Assembly: GCA_964399665.1 (NCBI GenBank)
Contig: CAYNSI010000097.1
Span: 1-7,815 of the forward strand
From: Avisuccinivibrio_A sp964399665
Lineage (GTDB): Bacteria; Pseudomonadota; Gammaproteobacteria; Enterobacterales; Succinivibrionaceae
DNA length: 7,815 nucleotides
Direction: 5' to 3'
Shown here piece by piece: positions 1-7,241 of the stretch. The notes under the pieces are model-generated. The model was given only the letters and a program-made list of their open reading frames with translations, was not told the DNA's origin and made no database searches. How positions within the stretch are numbered: position 1 is the first letter of the stretch; each line of letters opens with the position of its first letter. The translations under genes and the position numbers were made by a program.

Positions 1-179
1 TGAGTGATCGCATTGATATTAGCAATATAAGGTCAAGAGATCTTGAGACGCAGGATTTTTCCAATATCAAGCTGGTTGATGACAGTGACCACGCCAATGA
101 GATTTTAACTTCAGACAAGGGAGGACGTCTTACCTTAGACAGAGAGGGCAGGCTTAAAGTTATCTGTCCGCCTCAAAGA
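1..179 (+). repeat. Identical 5' cassette, copy 1
   Basis: Positions 1-179 match 2745-2923 base for base, including every third codon position, and the first difference is at 180 (A versus C at 2924). The match may extend left of the window. It covers all but the first base of the start codon and the first 59 or so codons of both paralogs. Downstream DNA diverges progressively, so this block was recently homogenised or is held unusually constant. Confidence 0.95.
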
Positions 180-2660
180 AGGGACAATGCTGTTGTCCGT
201 TTTTTCAAAGGACTTTTTAGTGCTGCCAAAAGGGAAGAGTACCGTGAGCTTGACCGCATGGATGCACTGTCTAAAAATGTTTCCTTTAATCAAAAAGCAG
301 CTCGTGAGCTCATGCCCTATTTAAGAGGCGGAGTAAGCGGCAGTGAAGCTAATCGGGAGCTTACAGTCTCTTATGTAGGCCATATACTGCAAAATACTGT
401 CGCACAGACTCCAGAGTTTACGCTTGATACTTTAAACACCAGCATGAGACAAGGGCGGGCAACGGTTAATGATGCTACTAGAGCAGTGCAGGATTTTCAT
501 GAAGGGCTTGCTTTTAAGAGTTACTGTATTGAAAATGGCGGCAAACTGCAGGCAGCTGATGAATTTGCACGCGACATTTTACAAAGAGATGTGCCTGATT
601 TTAAGCAAATAGCAGCCGGTATTGCCACCAAAGCGCTGCAAGATCCTGAAAGTTTAAAAGCTTTGCTGCCGAATGCATCAGATCAAATCGATGCGCTGCA
701 TAACAATCTTCTTGCCAATTACGGTTCCACAGATGATGCAGTCAAGACAGAGGAACTTGCCAGATCTCTAAGTGCCGTAACAGAGTCTTTTATGCAGCAG
801 CTTGGGACTGCGGCAGCTTCCGGACTGCAAAAGGGACAAGAGCCCGAGGTATTAGCAGGGGGGATTAACTCGGTCTTAACCTCTGTGGTACAACCTGATG
901 TTTCAGCAAGTGAGCTTAGAGAACAGCTTTTAGGAGAGCAGGGACTTCTTGCTGCCTTGCAGAATGGACCTGCTGCAGGTACTGGTGCTCCCGTGACTAT
1001 ACCTGTTGATGCTCAAAGGCAAGCTAGCATGGACGGAATAATACAGGACGCCAAAACAGTGCTTAATAAGGAACTTACTTCTGAGCAAAGTGCCAAGATA
1101 CTAAGTTATTGTGAGCGTAATAACGTAAGCCCTGAAAAATTTCTTGAGCTTGCTCAATTTTCAGGAGAAATTAATAAGATTTTCAAAGCGGTAGGAAAAG
1201 ACCGCGACTATCAGAATTTTGCTGCGATCTCAGAGCAGATCACCTCCTTGCGCCAGCTTTTGGGGGCAGGCTTTGATAATAAGTTTGGCAGCGTAGATGA
1301 CTTTATGGAACTTGGCAGTGTAGCAGCTTTTTACTCCGATCTTATAGGAGAGGATATACAAGGTCTGGCAAACGGCATTGCTAAGCTGCAGCAGGATGTC
1401 CAGTTCCTGATAGGTCAATCTGCTTCAAAATATGGAACCCTTATTACCGGCCAGCTTGTTGATAGTTCCAGTGTTTATAAAGAGACATATGGTGACCTTA
1501 ACGCTGTGCTTAAAATTGGTGTATCGTATACTACTGTTGCACGCGGGCTTCAAACTGGTGCTCGTGTTGAAAACGTCATTTCACAAACAGACAGTGAGCA
1601 GTCCAAAAATTATATTGAAGGTGCAGAACTGTGGGCAAAGGCATGTCTGCATCATTCCGAGGTCACTCAGTTAATTAACGACATCATTGCAAACTCGCAA
1701 CTGCGAGAATACACAGATGAGGTAAGTATAGTAGTTAAGAAAGTTTTAAGTCGCCGAATTCATGAACTTGCCGATGGTGCGCTTAGTAACGGCAGCGAGG
1801 CAGCTGCTGATACAGCGGTAAAAGACTTGTTGAACTTTAAAACGGATCTCCAAAGTCAAGTTGATATGATAGTGCAAGACTTAGAACAACGGCAGCAAGC
1901 CATGGCAGAGAAAGGAAAAACAATATTTGGCGAGGTAAGAGCCCTTAGTCATGAGGAACAGGAGAACTGGAAGGCGGGGCTGACCGCTAGTATTAATGAA
2001 AATATAGCCATGCAGTATGAGCGTTATGTTGATCAGTTTGGAGTTCATGATGCGCTTCCTGGAGATATATTCAGAGATCATGCTCTGTTTTATACCGATG
2101 AAAATGGCGATACCACTAAGATATCAGGAGAGATGATACGGCAAAAAATCCGCGCTTCTGGTATTCCAGAGAATAATAGACAACAATATCAAGACGTAAA
2201 AGACCTCATCCTTAATACCTCTATTAGAGCATTTCTTGATGGCATATCAAGAGAACGGGAAGTGGCAGGTGCTGTCGCTTCTCTTGTCCAGCAGGGAGGG
2301 TTTGGTGCCGAGTTGGCCGGCCTTTATATTGGTCGGAGAGATGGTAAGCCTGAAATGACAGATCGTACTTATTTTCCTATGTTTGTTGAGCTGATGGGAG
2401 AATCTGAGATGTCAGGGAAACCAATGTTGTACGAACAAGACATGCAGCCTGTGCATATACAACGTGTTGGAAATGACTTGATAATAAAAAGTTCGCTAAA
2501 TCTTCACATAAGAACAATGCCGGAAAAATATGATCTTAAATCCTTTAAGTTGGAGATAGATACCAAGATAGAACTTAATGAGCCCCGCTTGGAAAATGGC
2601 CTGCCCAAGGTGACTGTCACTGATATAAGGCGTACGGCTATTCCTCTTGGAGCCAGGTGA
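1..2660 (+). CDS. Large protein of unknown function, paralog 1 (first base of GTG start lies outside the window)
   Basis: The reading frame is open from the left edge to TGA 2658-2660. Base 1 onward matches base 2745 onward of the downstream paralog exactly, so the true start is a GTG whose G is one base outside; the protein is 886 aa. The ATG at 258 is internal (residue 87). The protein appears soluble: no signal peptide or membrane segment. By eye it has an N-terminal module (residues 1 to about 60), a basic/aromatic segment (VRFFKGLFSAAKRE), a long mostly helical middle, a Gly/Ala/Pro linker near residues 321-338, a conserved block with Cys549-Leu-His551-His552, a conserved FGVHDALPGD block from residue 680, and a C-terminal region of alternating beta-like strands (about 815-886). 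I do not recognise the family or any catalytic motif. A secreted effector or surface/cytoplasmic scaffold is conceivable but unproven. It is probably co-transcribed with the next gene, 83 bases downstream. The frame is very secure; the function is unknown. Confidence 0.93.
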   Translation, partial: SDRIDISNIRSRDLETQDFSNIKLVDDSDHANEILTSDKGGRLTLDREGRLKVICPPQRRDNAVVRFFKGLFSAAKREEYRELDRMDALSKNVSFNQKAARELMPYLRGGVSGSEANRELTVSYVGHILQNTVAQTPEFTLDTLNTSMRQGRATVNDATRAVQDFHEGLAFKSYCIENGGKLQAADEFARDILQRDVPDFKQIAAGIATKALQDPESLKALLPNASDQIDALHNNLLANYGSTDDAVKTEELARSLSAVTESFMQQLGTAAASGLQKGQEPEVLAGGINSVLTSVVQPDVSASELREQLLGEQGLLAALQNGPAAGTGAPVTIPVDAQRQASMDGIIQDAKTVLNKELTSEQSAKILSYCERNNVSPEKFLELAQFSGEINKIFKAVGKDRDYQNFAAISEQITSLRQLLGAGFDNKFGSVDDFMELGSVAAFYSDLIGEDIQGLANGIAKLQQDVQFLIGQSASKYGTLITGQLVDSSSVYKETYGDLNAVLKIGVSYTTVARGLQTGARVENVISQTDSEQSKNYIEGAELWAKACLHHSEVTQLINDIIANSQLREYTDEVSIVVKKVLSRRIHELADGALSNGSEAAADTAVKDLLNFKTDLQSQVDMIVQDLEQRQQAMAEKGKTIFGEVRALSHEEQENWKAGLTASINENIAMQYERYVDQFGVHDALPGDIFRDHALFYTDENGDTTKISGEMIRQKIRASGIPENNRQQYQDVKDLILNTSIRAFLDGISREREVAGAVASLVQQGGFGAELAGLYIGRRDGKPEMTDRTYFPMFVELMGESEMSGKPMLYEQDMQPVHIQRVGNDLIIKSSLNLHIRTMPEKYDLKSFKLEIDTKIELNEPRLENGLPKVTVTDIRRTAIPLGAR
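921..1013 (+). repeat. Identical internal tract, copy 1 (linker region)
   Basis: This 93-bp stretch is identical to 3680-3772. It encodes the end of a helical segment (EQLLGEQGLLAALQ) and the following Gly/Ala/Pro-rich linker up to VDA. About 40 bases to its left also match, interrupted only by the two-base Arg/Asn codon difference next to the tract. Divergence resumes sharply on the right. Confidence 0.93.
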
Positions 2661-2725
2661 TGAAAATCATACTTTCAGGTTTAACCAAACATATCACTTT
2701 TGAGCAGGGCATGGTTTTAGTTTAA
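2660..2725 (+). CDS. Possible 21-residue coupled mini-ORF between the paralogs
   Basis: ATG at 2660-2662 overlaps the TGA stop of paralog 1 (TGATG arrangement). A Shine-Dalgarno-like GGAG at 2649-2652 sits seven bases upstream. The frame reads MKIILSGLTKHITFEQGMVLV and stops at TAA 2723-2725, 18 bases before the GTG of paralog 2. A stop/start overlap with a well-spaced ribosome site is typical of translational coupling, so this may carry ribosomes across the gap. It could equally be chance or a decayed gene end. No known peptide is recognised. Confidence 0.2.
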   Translation: MKIILSGLTKHITFEQGMVLV

Positions 2726-2730
2726 GAAAG

Positions 2731-2736
2731 TAAGGG
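2731..2736 (+). promoter_or_regulatory. Ribosome binding site of paralog 2
   Basis: TAAGGG lies seven bases before the GTG at 2744. It supports a GTG start here rather than the internal ATG at residue 87 (position 3002), and by homology supports the GTG start of paralog 1. Confidence 0.7.
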
Positions 2737-2743
2737 TACTAAG

Positions 2744-5494
2744 GTGAGTGATCGCATTGATATTAGCAATATAAGGTCAAGAGATCTTGAGACGCAGGAT
2801 TTTTCCAATATCAAGCTGGTTGATGACAGTGACCACGCCAATGAGATTTTAACTTCAGACAAGGGAGGACGTCTTACCTTAGACAGAGAGGGCAGGCTTA
2901 AAGTTATCTGTCCGCCTCAAAGACGAGATAATGCCTTTGTCCGTTTTTTCAAAGGACTTTTTAGTGCTGCCAAAAGGGAGAAGTACCGTGAGCTTGACCG
3001 TATGGATGCTCTGGCTAAAAATATTTCCTTTAATCAAAAAGCAGCTCGTGAGCTCTTGCCCTATTTAAGAGGTGGAGTCAGTGGCAGTGAAGCTTTTCGG
3101 GAGCTTACGCTCACTTATGCAGGTAATTATGTAGACCATGTGTTGCAAAATTCTACGGCACAGTCTTCTGAGCTTACGCTGGGCACTCTAAACAGGAACA
3201 TGGGAATTGGGCGGCAAACAGTTGATAGTGTTATTAGGTTAGTGGAGCAGTCTCATATCGGGCTTGCTTTTAAGAGTTATTGTATTGAAAATGGCGGAAA
3301 ACTGCAGGCAGCTGATGAATTTGCACGGGACATTTTAGGCAGCGATGTGCCTGATTTTAAGCAAATAGCCTCTGGCATTGCCACCAAAGCTCTACACGAC
3401 CCTGAAAGTTTAAAAGCTTTGCTGCCTAATACAGCAGTTCACATCGATGCGTTGCATAACAATCTTCTTGTCAGTTTCAATTCCTCAGATGATGTTGATG
3501 TCATAGAAGAGGAACTTACCAGTTCACTTAGTGTCATAACAGAGTCTTTTATGCAGCAGCTTGGGGCTGCAGCAGCTTCCGGGCTGCAAAACGGACAAGA
3601 GCCTGAGGTATTAGCAGGAGGGATTAAGTCGATCTTGACCTCTGTGGTACAACCTGATGTTTCAGCAAGTGAGCTTAATGAACAGCTTTTAGGAGAGCAG
3701 GGACTTCTTGCTGCCTTGCAGAATGGACCTGCTGCAGGTACTGGTGCTCCCGTGACTATACCTGTTGATGCTGAACGGGCAGAGAAGATAGAAAGAATAA
3801 TACAAGACGCCAAAACAGAGCTTAATGTTGACCTTACCACTGAGCAAAGTGCCAAGATATTAAATTTTTGTGAGCGCAATAAAGTAAACCTTGAGAAATT
3901 CCTTCAGCTTGCTCAATTTTCAGGAGAAATTAACAATATTTTAAGAAGGACTTCTAACTATCAAAATTTTGCTGCAATCGCAGAGCAGATTTCGTCTTTG
4001 CGTGTGCGTTTGGAGGAGAGCAAGAAGAAGGAGGCATCTGATCAAGTTGACATTCAGAAGAAGGAGGCATCTGATCAAGATGACTTGCAGAAGATTAAGA
4101 CATTTGATCAAGATGACTTTCAGACACTGGGTGTTGTAGCAGCTTTTTACTCCGATCTTATAGGAGAGGATGTACAAGGTCTGGCAAATGGCATTGCTGA
4201 CTTTCTAAAGGATGTTAAGTTCATAGTAGATTCACTCGATTCAAAATATTCATCACTTATCGAAGAACTTACTGATGGCGATGTTACTAAAAATCATCTC
4301 ACCTATGAAATGGCAATGGGTGACCTTAGAACTGCGTTTAATCTTGCTGACACGTATACTACTGTTGCGCACGGGCTTCAAACTGGTGCTCGTATTACCA
4401 ACATCATTTCACAAACAGACAAGCAACAGTCCAAAAATTATATTAGAGGTGCAGAACTGTGGGCACAGGCATGTCTGCATCATTCCGAGGTCACTCAGTT
4501 GATTAACAACTGCATTGCAAGCTCGCAACTGCAAGAATATCAGGATGAGGTAAGTCAAGCAGTTAGAAATGGTCTAAGTGCCCTAATTTCTGCACGTGCT
4601 TACACTTCAGCTGGCGCTGATGAGGGTGAAATTGATGAAAAGGTAAAAGACTTATTGAGCTTCTTTGGAAAGAAGGAAAAGGATCTCGAAAATAAAGCAG
4701 AAGACATAATAGAAGACATAATAGGAACTATAGAACAACGGCAGAATGCTATGGCAGCGAAAGGCAAAACACTGTTTGGCAGGGTGGAAGATTTCAGTGA
4801 TGAGGAAAAGGAGTTCTGGAAATCCGAATTGACCAATAGGATTAATAAAATTATAGACACCAATATGCAACGATCCAATAATGTTGATGAGTTTGGAGTT
4901 CATAAAGTGCTTCCTGGAGATGTATACAGAAATCAAGTTCTGTTTTATACAGATGAAAATGACAAAAAATATGAACTATCAAGTAAGACTATCGAGAAGG
5001 AGCTTAACTCTCGGGGTTATCAAATGGATAACAGGGAACCTATAGAGGTAAGGGACTTAATTCTTAATACCTCTATTAGGGAATTTTTAAATCGCATAAA
5101 ACCCGGAGACCGGGGGGTGGCAGGTGCGATATCTACTCTTGCCCAGCAGGGAGGGTTTAGTTTAGAGTTGGCTAAACTTTATCAGCTGGGAGCTCCGGCT
5201 CAGTCTGAAATGACAATTCATTATCAGCTTCCTACATGGACTGAGATTACTGCGGGAGGAACAATGTCGTACGCACAAAACACGCAGTCTGTGCAAATAC
5301 AGCGAAATGGCAATGAATTGATTATAAAAGGTGCGCTAAATGTTCATATGACAAATGAAAGACCAAAATATGTACTTAAATCCTTTAGGTTAGAGATAGA
5401 TACCAGGATAGATCTTGATGCTCCACGCTTGGAAAATGGCATGCCTGAGGTGACAGTCACTGATATAAGGCGTATTGAGCTGCCTGGCAAATAG
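2744..5494 (+). CDS. Large protein of unknown function, paralog 2
   Basis: This 916-residue protein starts at GTG, with a good Shine-Dalgarno (TAAGGG, 2731-2736) seven bases upstream, and ends at TAG 5492-5494. It aligns with the upstream gene along its whole length. The first 59 residues after the start are identical, the middle is diverged, and matching blocks recur: ENGGKLQAADEFARDIL near 182-198, the linker near 326-343, VAAFYSDLIGED near 464-475, the Cys577-Leu-His579-His580 block, FGVHKVLPGD from 717, and a beta-rich C-terminus from about 847. Compared with paralog 1 it gained two extra 11-residue repeats (residues 428-460 hold three) and a doubled EDII (653-660), both in charged, coiled-coil-like stretches. 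No signal peptide, membrane segment or known active-site motif is visible. It is the last gene of the likely operon, with a hairpin terminator 23 bases after the stop. Function unknown; a tandem duplicate under mosaic divergence. Confidence 0.95.
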   Translation: MSDRIDISNIRSRDLETQDFSNIKLVDDSDHANEILTSDKGGRLTLDREGRLKVICPPQRRDNAFVRFFKGLFSAAKREKYRELDRMDALAKNISFNQKAARELLPYLRGGVSGSEAFRELTLTYAGNYVDHVLQNSTAQSSELTLGTLNRNMGIGRQTVDSVIRLVEQSHIGLAFKSYCIENGGKLQAADEFARDILGSDVPDFKQIASGIATKALHDPESLKALLPNTAVHIDALHNNLLVSFNSSDDVDVIEEELTSSLSVITESFMQQLGAAAASGLQNGQEPEVLAGGIKSILTSVVQPDVSASELNEQLLGEQGLLAALQNGPAAGTGAPVTIPVDAERAEKIERIIQDAKTELNVDLTTEQSAKILNFCERNKVNLEKFLQLAQFSGEINNILRRTSNYQNFAAIAEQISSLRVRLEESKKKEASDQVDIQKKEASDQDDLQKIKTFDQDDFQTLGVVAAFYSDLIGEDVQGLANGIADFLKDVKFIVDSLDSKYSSLIEELTDGDVTKNHLTYEMAMGDLRTAFNLADTYTTVAHGLQTGARITNIISQTDKQQSKNYIRGAELWAQACLHHSEVTQLINNCIASSQLQEYQDEVSQAVRNGLSALISARAYTSAGADEGEIDEKVKDLLSFFGKKEKDLENKAEDIIEDIIGTIEQRQNAMAAKGKTLFGRVEDFSDEEKEFWKSELTNRINKIIDTNMQRSNNVDEFGVHKVLPGDVYRNQVLFYTDENDKKYELSSKTIEKELNSRGYQMDNREPIEVRDLILNTSIREFLNRIKPGDRGVAGAISTLAQQGGFSLELAKLYQLGAPAQSEMTIHYQLPTWTEITAGGTMSYAQNTQSVQIQRNGNELIIKGALNVHMTNERPKYVLKSFRLEIDTRIDLDAPRLENGMPEVTVTDIRRIELPGK
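2745..2923 (+). repeat. Identical 5' cassette, copy 2
   Basis: Second copy of the 179-bp block found at 1-179, at the same reading phase in paralog 2. The bases just left of it (the G of GTG and the ribosome site) cannot be compared because the window begins inside copy 1. Confidence 0.95.
3680..3772 (+). repeat. Identical internal tract, copy 2 (linker region)
   Basis: Partner of 921-1013 in paralog 2. It lies between flanks that differ at both synonymous and replacement sites, giving the pair a patchwork look consistent with short-tract gene conversion. Confidence 0.93.
4025..4123 (+). repeat. Three in-frame 33-bp tandem repeats in paralog 2
   Basis: Units at 4025-4057, 4058-4090 and 4091-4123 encode KKEASDQVDIQ, KKEASDQDDLQ and KIKTFDQDDFQ (residues 428-460). 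Units 1 and 2 differ at only a few bases; unit 3 is more diverged. Paralog 1 has a single related stretch here (NKFGSVDDFME) and is 22 residues shorter across the interval, exactly two units. The repeats are charged and probably extend a helix or coiled coil. The copy number could vary between strains by slippage. Confidence 0.93.
4700..4723 (+). repeat. 12-bp in-frame tandem duplication in paralog 2
   Basis: GAAGACATAATA occurs twice in a row, encoding EDII twice (residues 653-660) in a Lys/Glu-rich helix before the conserved EQRQ-AMA-KGKT segment. Paralog 1 has a shorter stretch here, so this looks like a separate small expansion. Confidence 0.85.
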
Positions 5495-5517
5495 AATGGA
5501 GTGTTAAATAGCACCAG

Positions 5518-5565
5518 AAAAAGAGCCCTGAGTGGGGCGTTAAGCCCCGCAGGACTGGCCTCTTT
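5518..5565 (+). terminator. Hairpin terminator after paralog 2
   Basis: It starts 23 bases after the stop of paralog 2. The outer stem AAAGAG (5520-5525) pairs with CTCTTT (5560-5565), the middle CCTG (5527-5530) with CAGG (5550-5553), and the inner GGGGC (5534-5538) with GCCCC (5544-5548) around loop GTTAA. There are small internal loops. The U-rich end is short (CTCTTT), so this is a probable but not textbook intrinsic terminator. Confidence 0.65.
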
Positions 5566-5696
5566 CAGATGTGGGGTACTGTGGTGTTCAAAAAAAGTGG
5601 CTGCTGTAATTAAGTTTAAGTTTTAGCCCGACAAAGTTTTGCGCCAAGTGGGCCTGTCAGATTGTCACTCCACAAATTAAGTTTGGGATGTAAGAT
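5566..5696. other. Intergenic DNA between the two terminators, no gene seen
   Basis: All frames are broken by stops at short intervals. It holds a 10-bp direct repeat AATTAAGTTT (5608-5617 and 5675-5684) and a weak GCCC/GGGC pairing between them. No transposase fragment or inverted ends of a mobile element could be recognised. Confidence 0.5.
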
Positions 5697-5721
5697 AAAG
5701 CCTGCAGTCAATGCAGGCTTT
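5697..5721 (-). terminator. Hairpin terminator of the permease gene (possibly bidirectional)
   Basis: AAAGCCTGCA (5697-5706) and TGCAGGCTTT (5712-5721) form a perfect 10-bp stem with a five-base loop, 18 bases beyond the permease stop on the - strand. The A and T runs at the stem ends give a short U-tract on either strand, so it may also block read-through from the + strand paralogs. Confidence 0.75.
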
Positions 5722-5739
5722 GACATGTTGATTGGTTAC

Positions 5740-7203
5740 TTAGCTTTTTGGTCCTACGGGAGGGACATCCTGCTTTAAGACAAAGGTGAGGATGGCATAC
5801 AGCAGGGCACCTGCAATCATAGCTGTTAAAAGTCCCATATTAGCAGTAGCGAATACGCCTTTTTGCATTTCCTCGCTTAAAAGGAATGAGGTGACCTTCC
5901 CGATATAGGGATCTGATGAGGTAATAGTACCCAACCCTACTATCGAGGCGAAGATCAAGGAGAACATCGCTGTCCAGCGGTAATTGCGTCCGCCTTCACC
6001 ATAGCGGTTGACCATGACGACGTTATAGCCAAGCTGCCGCTGTCTTATCAGATCAACCATCTCAATGGCCCCCCAAGATCCTAAGATGACTGAGACAGAT
6101 GCTAAGAATGAGGTAAATGTGGAGACGAAGCTGTCTGAGATAAAGGTAAGGTAGAAGCACCCCAGAGCAATGACCACGGCATTGAACACAGTTGCCCAGG
6201 CCCGAGACAGGGGGATGCCCACGGTCATTAAGGCAAGACCCGAGCTGTAGATACCGGTCATACCTGCTGAAATTAAGGAGATGATAATCACCAAAGAGAA
6301 GGGCACATAGAACCAGAAGGGCAGAATACCAGTTAAGGCGGCTAAAGGTTCATGTGCAGCTTTTTCCAACAGCTCAGGGTTGCCCACACTCAACATGACA
6401 CCCAAACACAACAGGACACTGACAGGCAGGGCAATACCAGTGGTGGTCCAGAAGATCACCGATCCGCTGCTACTGTTGCGCGGCAGGTAGCGGGAATAAT
6501 CACCGCCGTAGTTTAAAAAACCCAGACCCACCATGGTCATGGCCAGCACCACGCCGCCTATGAAGGCACCAAAACTGCCTGACGGGGCCGTTCCCAACTG
6601 CGAAAAATCGATCTGCGGAATAAAGAAGAACAGATAAATAGCAGTCATGATTCCGGTGATCAGGGCAATATAGCGCTCGACCTTCAAAATCAACCTGTAG
6701 CCGTATACTGCACCTATCACGGTCAAAAAGATAATAGCGGCAAAGGAGAAGAAAAGACATGTGCCTGTCGGAGAGCCGTTGTCGGCCATAAAGGGCAGCA
6801 GATTGGAGATAAGATCAGCTAAGGTAGTAGAAGCCATGGAGAGCATGATCACCTTCCAGCCCATATTGGCCGCATAGCCAAAGAAAGACGGGAAGCGGTT
6901 GCCGTCACAGCCAAAGCACATGCGTGACTGCGTCAGAGTAGGAAGTCCCGTTCTGACACTGCCCACCGCTAGAATGCCAACCAGGGAACAGGAGAGAAAA
7001 TAGCCGATGATGCCGGCAGCCATAGCCTGAAATACCGACAGTCCTAAAGAGAACACGTACATGCCGCAGGTAATGCCGAAAATGGAGATGTTCCAGCTAA
7101 ACCAGACCGGAAACAGACCCGAGGGCTTGCCATAGCGTTCACTGTCAGGCACAGCATTGATGCCATTTTGCTCAATGGCTGTAGTGTTGGTGTTCGTTGA
7201 CAT
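5740..7203 (-). CDS. NCS1-family purine/cytosine-type permease
   Basis: A 487-residue inner-membrane transporter of the nucleobase:cation symporter-1 family (Pfam Transp_cyt_pur), expected to import a nucleobase or related compound with H+ or Na+. The evidence is about twelve hydrophobic segments between residues 30 and 478, an N-terminal GINAVPDSERYG segment like that preceding TM1 in the Fcy branch, the family signature DYSRYLP near 235-241, and SWGAIEMVDLIRQR near 376-389, matching the family's late Asp/Arg loop motif. The length suits the longer Fcy-like branch (E. coli CodB is about 420 aa). Substrate cannot be set from sequence: cytosine, purines, allantoin or hydroxymethylpyrimidine are all possible. 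I place the start at ATG 7203 because AGAGG (7212-7216) lies eight bases upstream. A TTG at 7221 would add six residues but has no ribosome site. No salvage enzyme is adjacent in this window. Confidence 0.93.
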   Translation of the reverse strand: MSTNTNTTAIEQNGINAVPDSERYGKPSGLFPVWFSWNISIFGITCGMYVFSLGLSVFQAMAAGIIGYFLSCSLVGILAVGSVRTGLPTLTQSRMCFGCDGNRFPSFFGYAANMGWKVIMLSMASTTLADLISNLLPFMADNGSPTGTCLFFSFAAIIFLTVIGAVYGYRLILKVERYIALITGIMTAIYLFFFIPQIDFSQLGTAPSGSFGAFIGGVVLAMTMVGLGFLNYGGDYSRYLPRNSSSGSVIFWTTTGIALPVSVLLCLGVMLSVGNPELLEKAAHEPLAALTGILPFWFYVPFSLVIIISLISAGMTGIYSSGLALMTVGIPLSRAWATVFNAVVIALGCFYLTFISDSFVSTFTSFLASVSVILGSWGAIEMVDLIRQRQLGYNVVMVNRYGEGGRNYRWTAMFSLIFASIVGLGTITSSDPYIGKVTSFLLSEEMQKGVFATANMGLLTAMIAGALLYAILTFVLKQDVPPVGPKS

Positions 7204-7211
7204 GATTGTTG

Positions 7212-7216
7212 CCTCT
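7212..7216 (-). promoter_or_regulatory. Ribosome binding site that sets the permease start
   Basis: AGAGG on the - strand lies eight bases before the ATG at 7203. It falls inside the six-codon extension created by the alternative TTG start at 7221, which itself is preceded only by an AT-rich run. This argues strongly for the ATG. Confidence 0.75.
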
Positions 7217-7241
7217 GTCAAGAAAAACTTAAAGTATGGTG

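Noticed and set aside
1432..1674. Overlapping + frame whose translation resembles a similar overlapping frame at 4275-4502
   Set aside because: The resemblance follows from the similarity of the two paralogs in the main frame; it is not independent evidence of coding.
1881..2081. Antisense frame resembling an antisense frame at 4652-4936 (both begin MIS-YISRK)
   Set aside because: Again inherited from paralog similarity at the DNA level; the ends and lengths are not conserved.
3439..3879. Antisense open frame of 146 codons inside paralog 2
   Set aside because: It lies wholly opposite a well-supported gene, has a Ser/Cys-rich unlikely composition and no ribosome site; a shadow frame.
4025..4123. 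Short regular repeats considered as a CRISPR array
   Set aside because: The units are contiguous without spacers, in frame, and inside a coding gene.
6500..6760. 86-codon - strand frame inside the permease
   Set aside because: It is a shifted frame within a strongly supported transporter gene.
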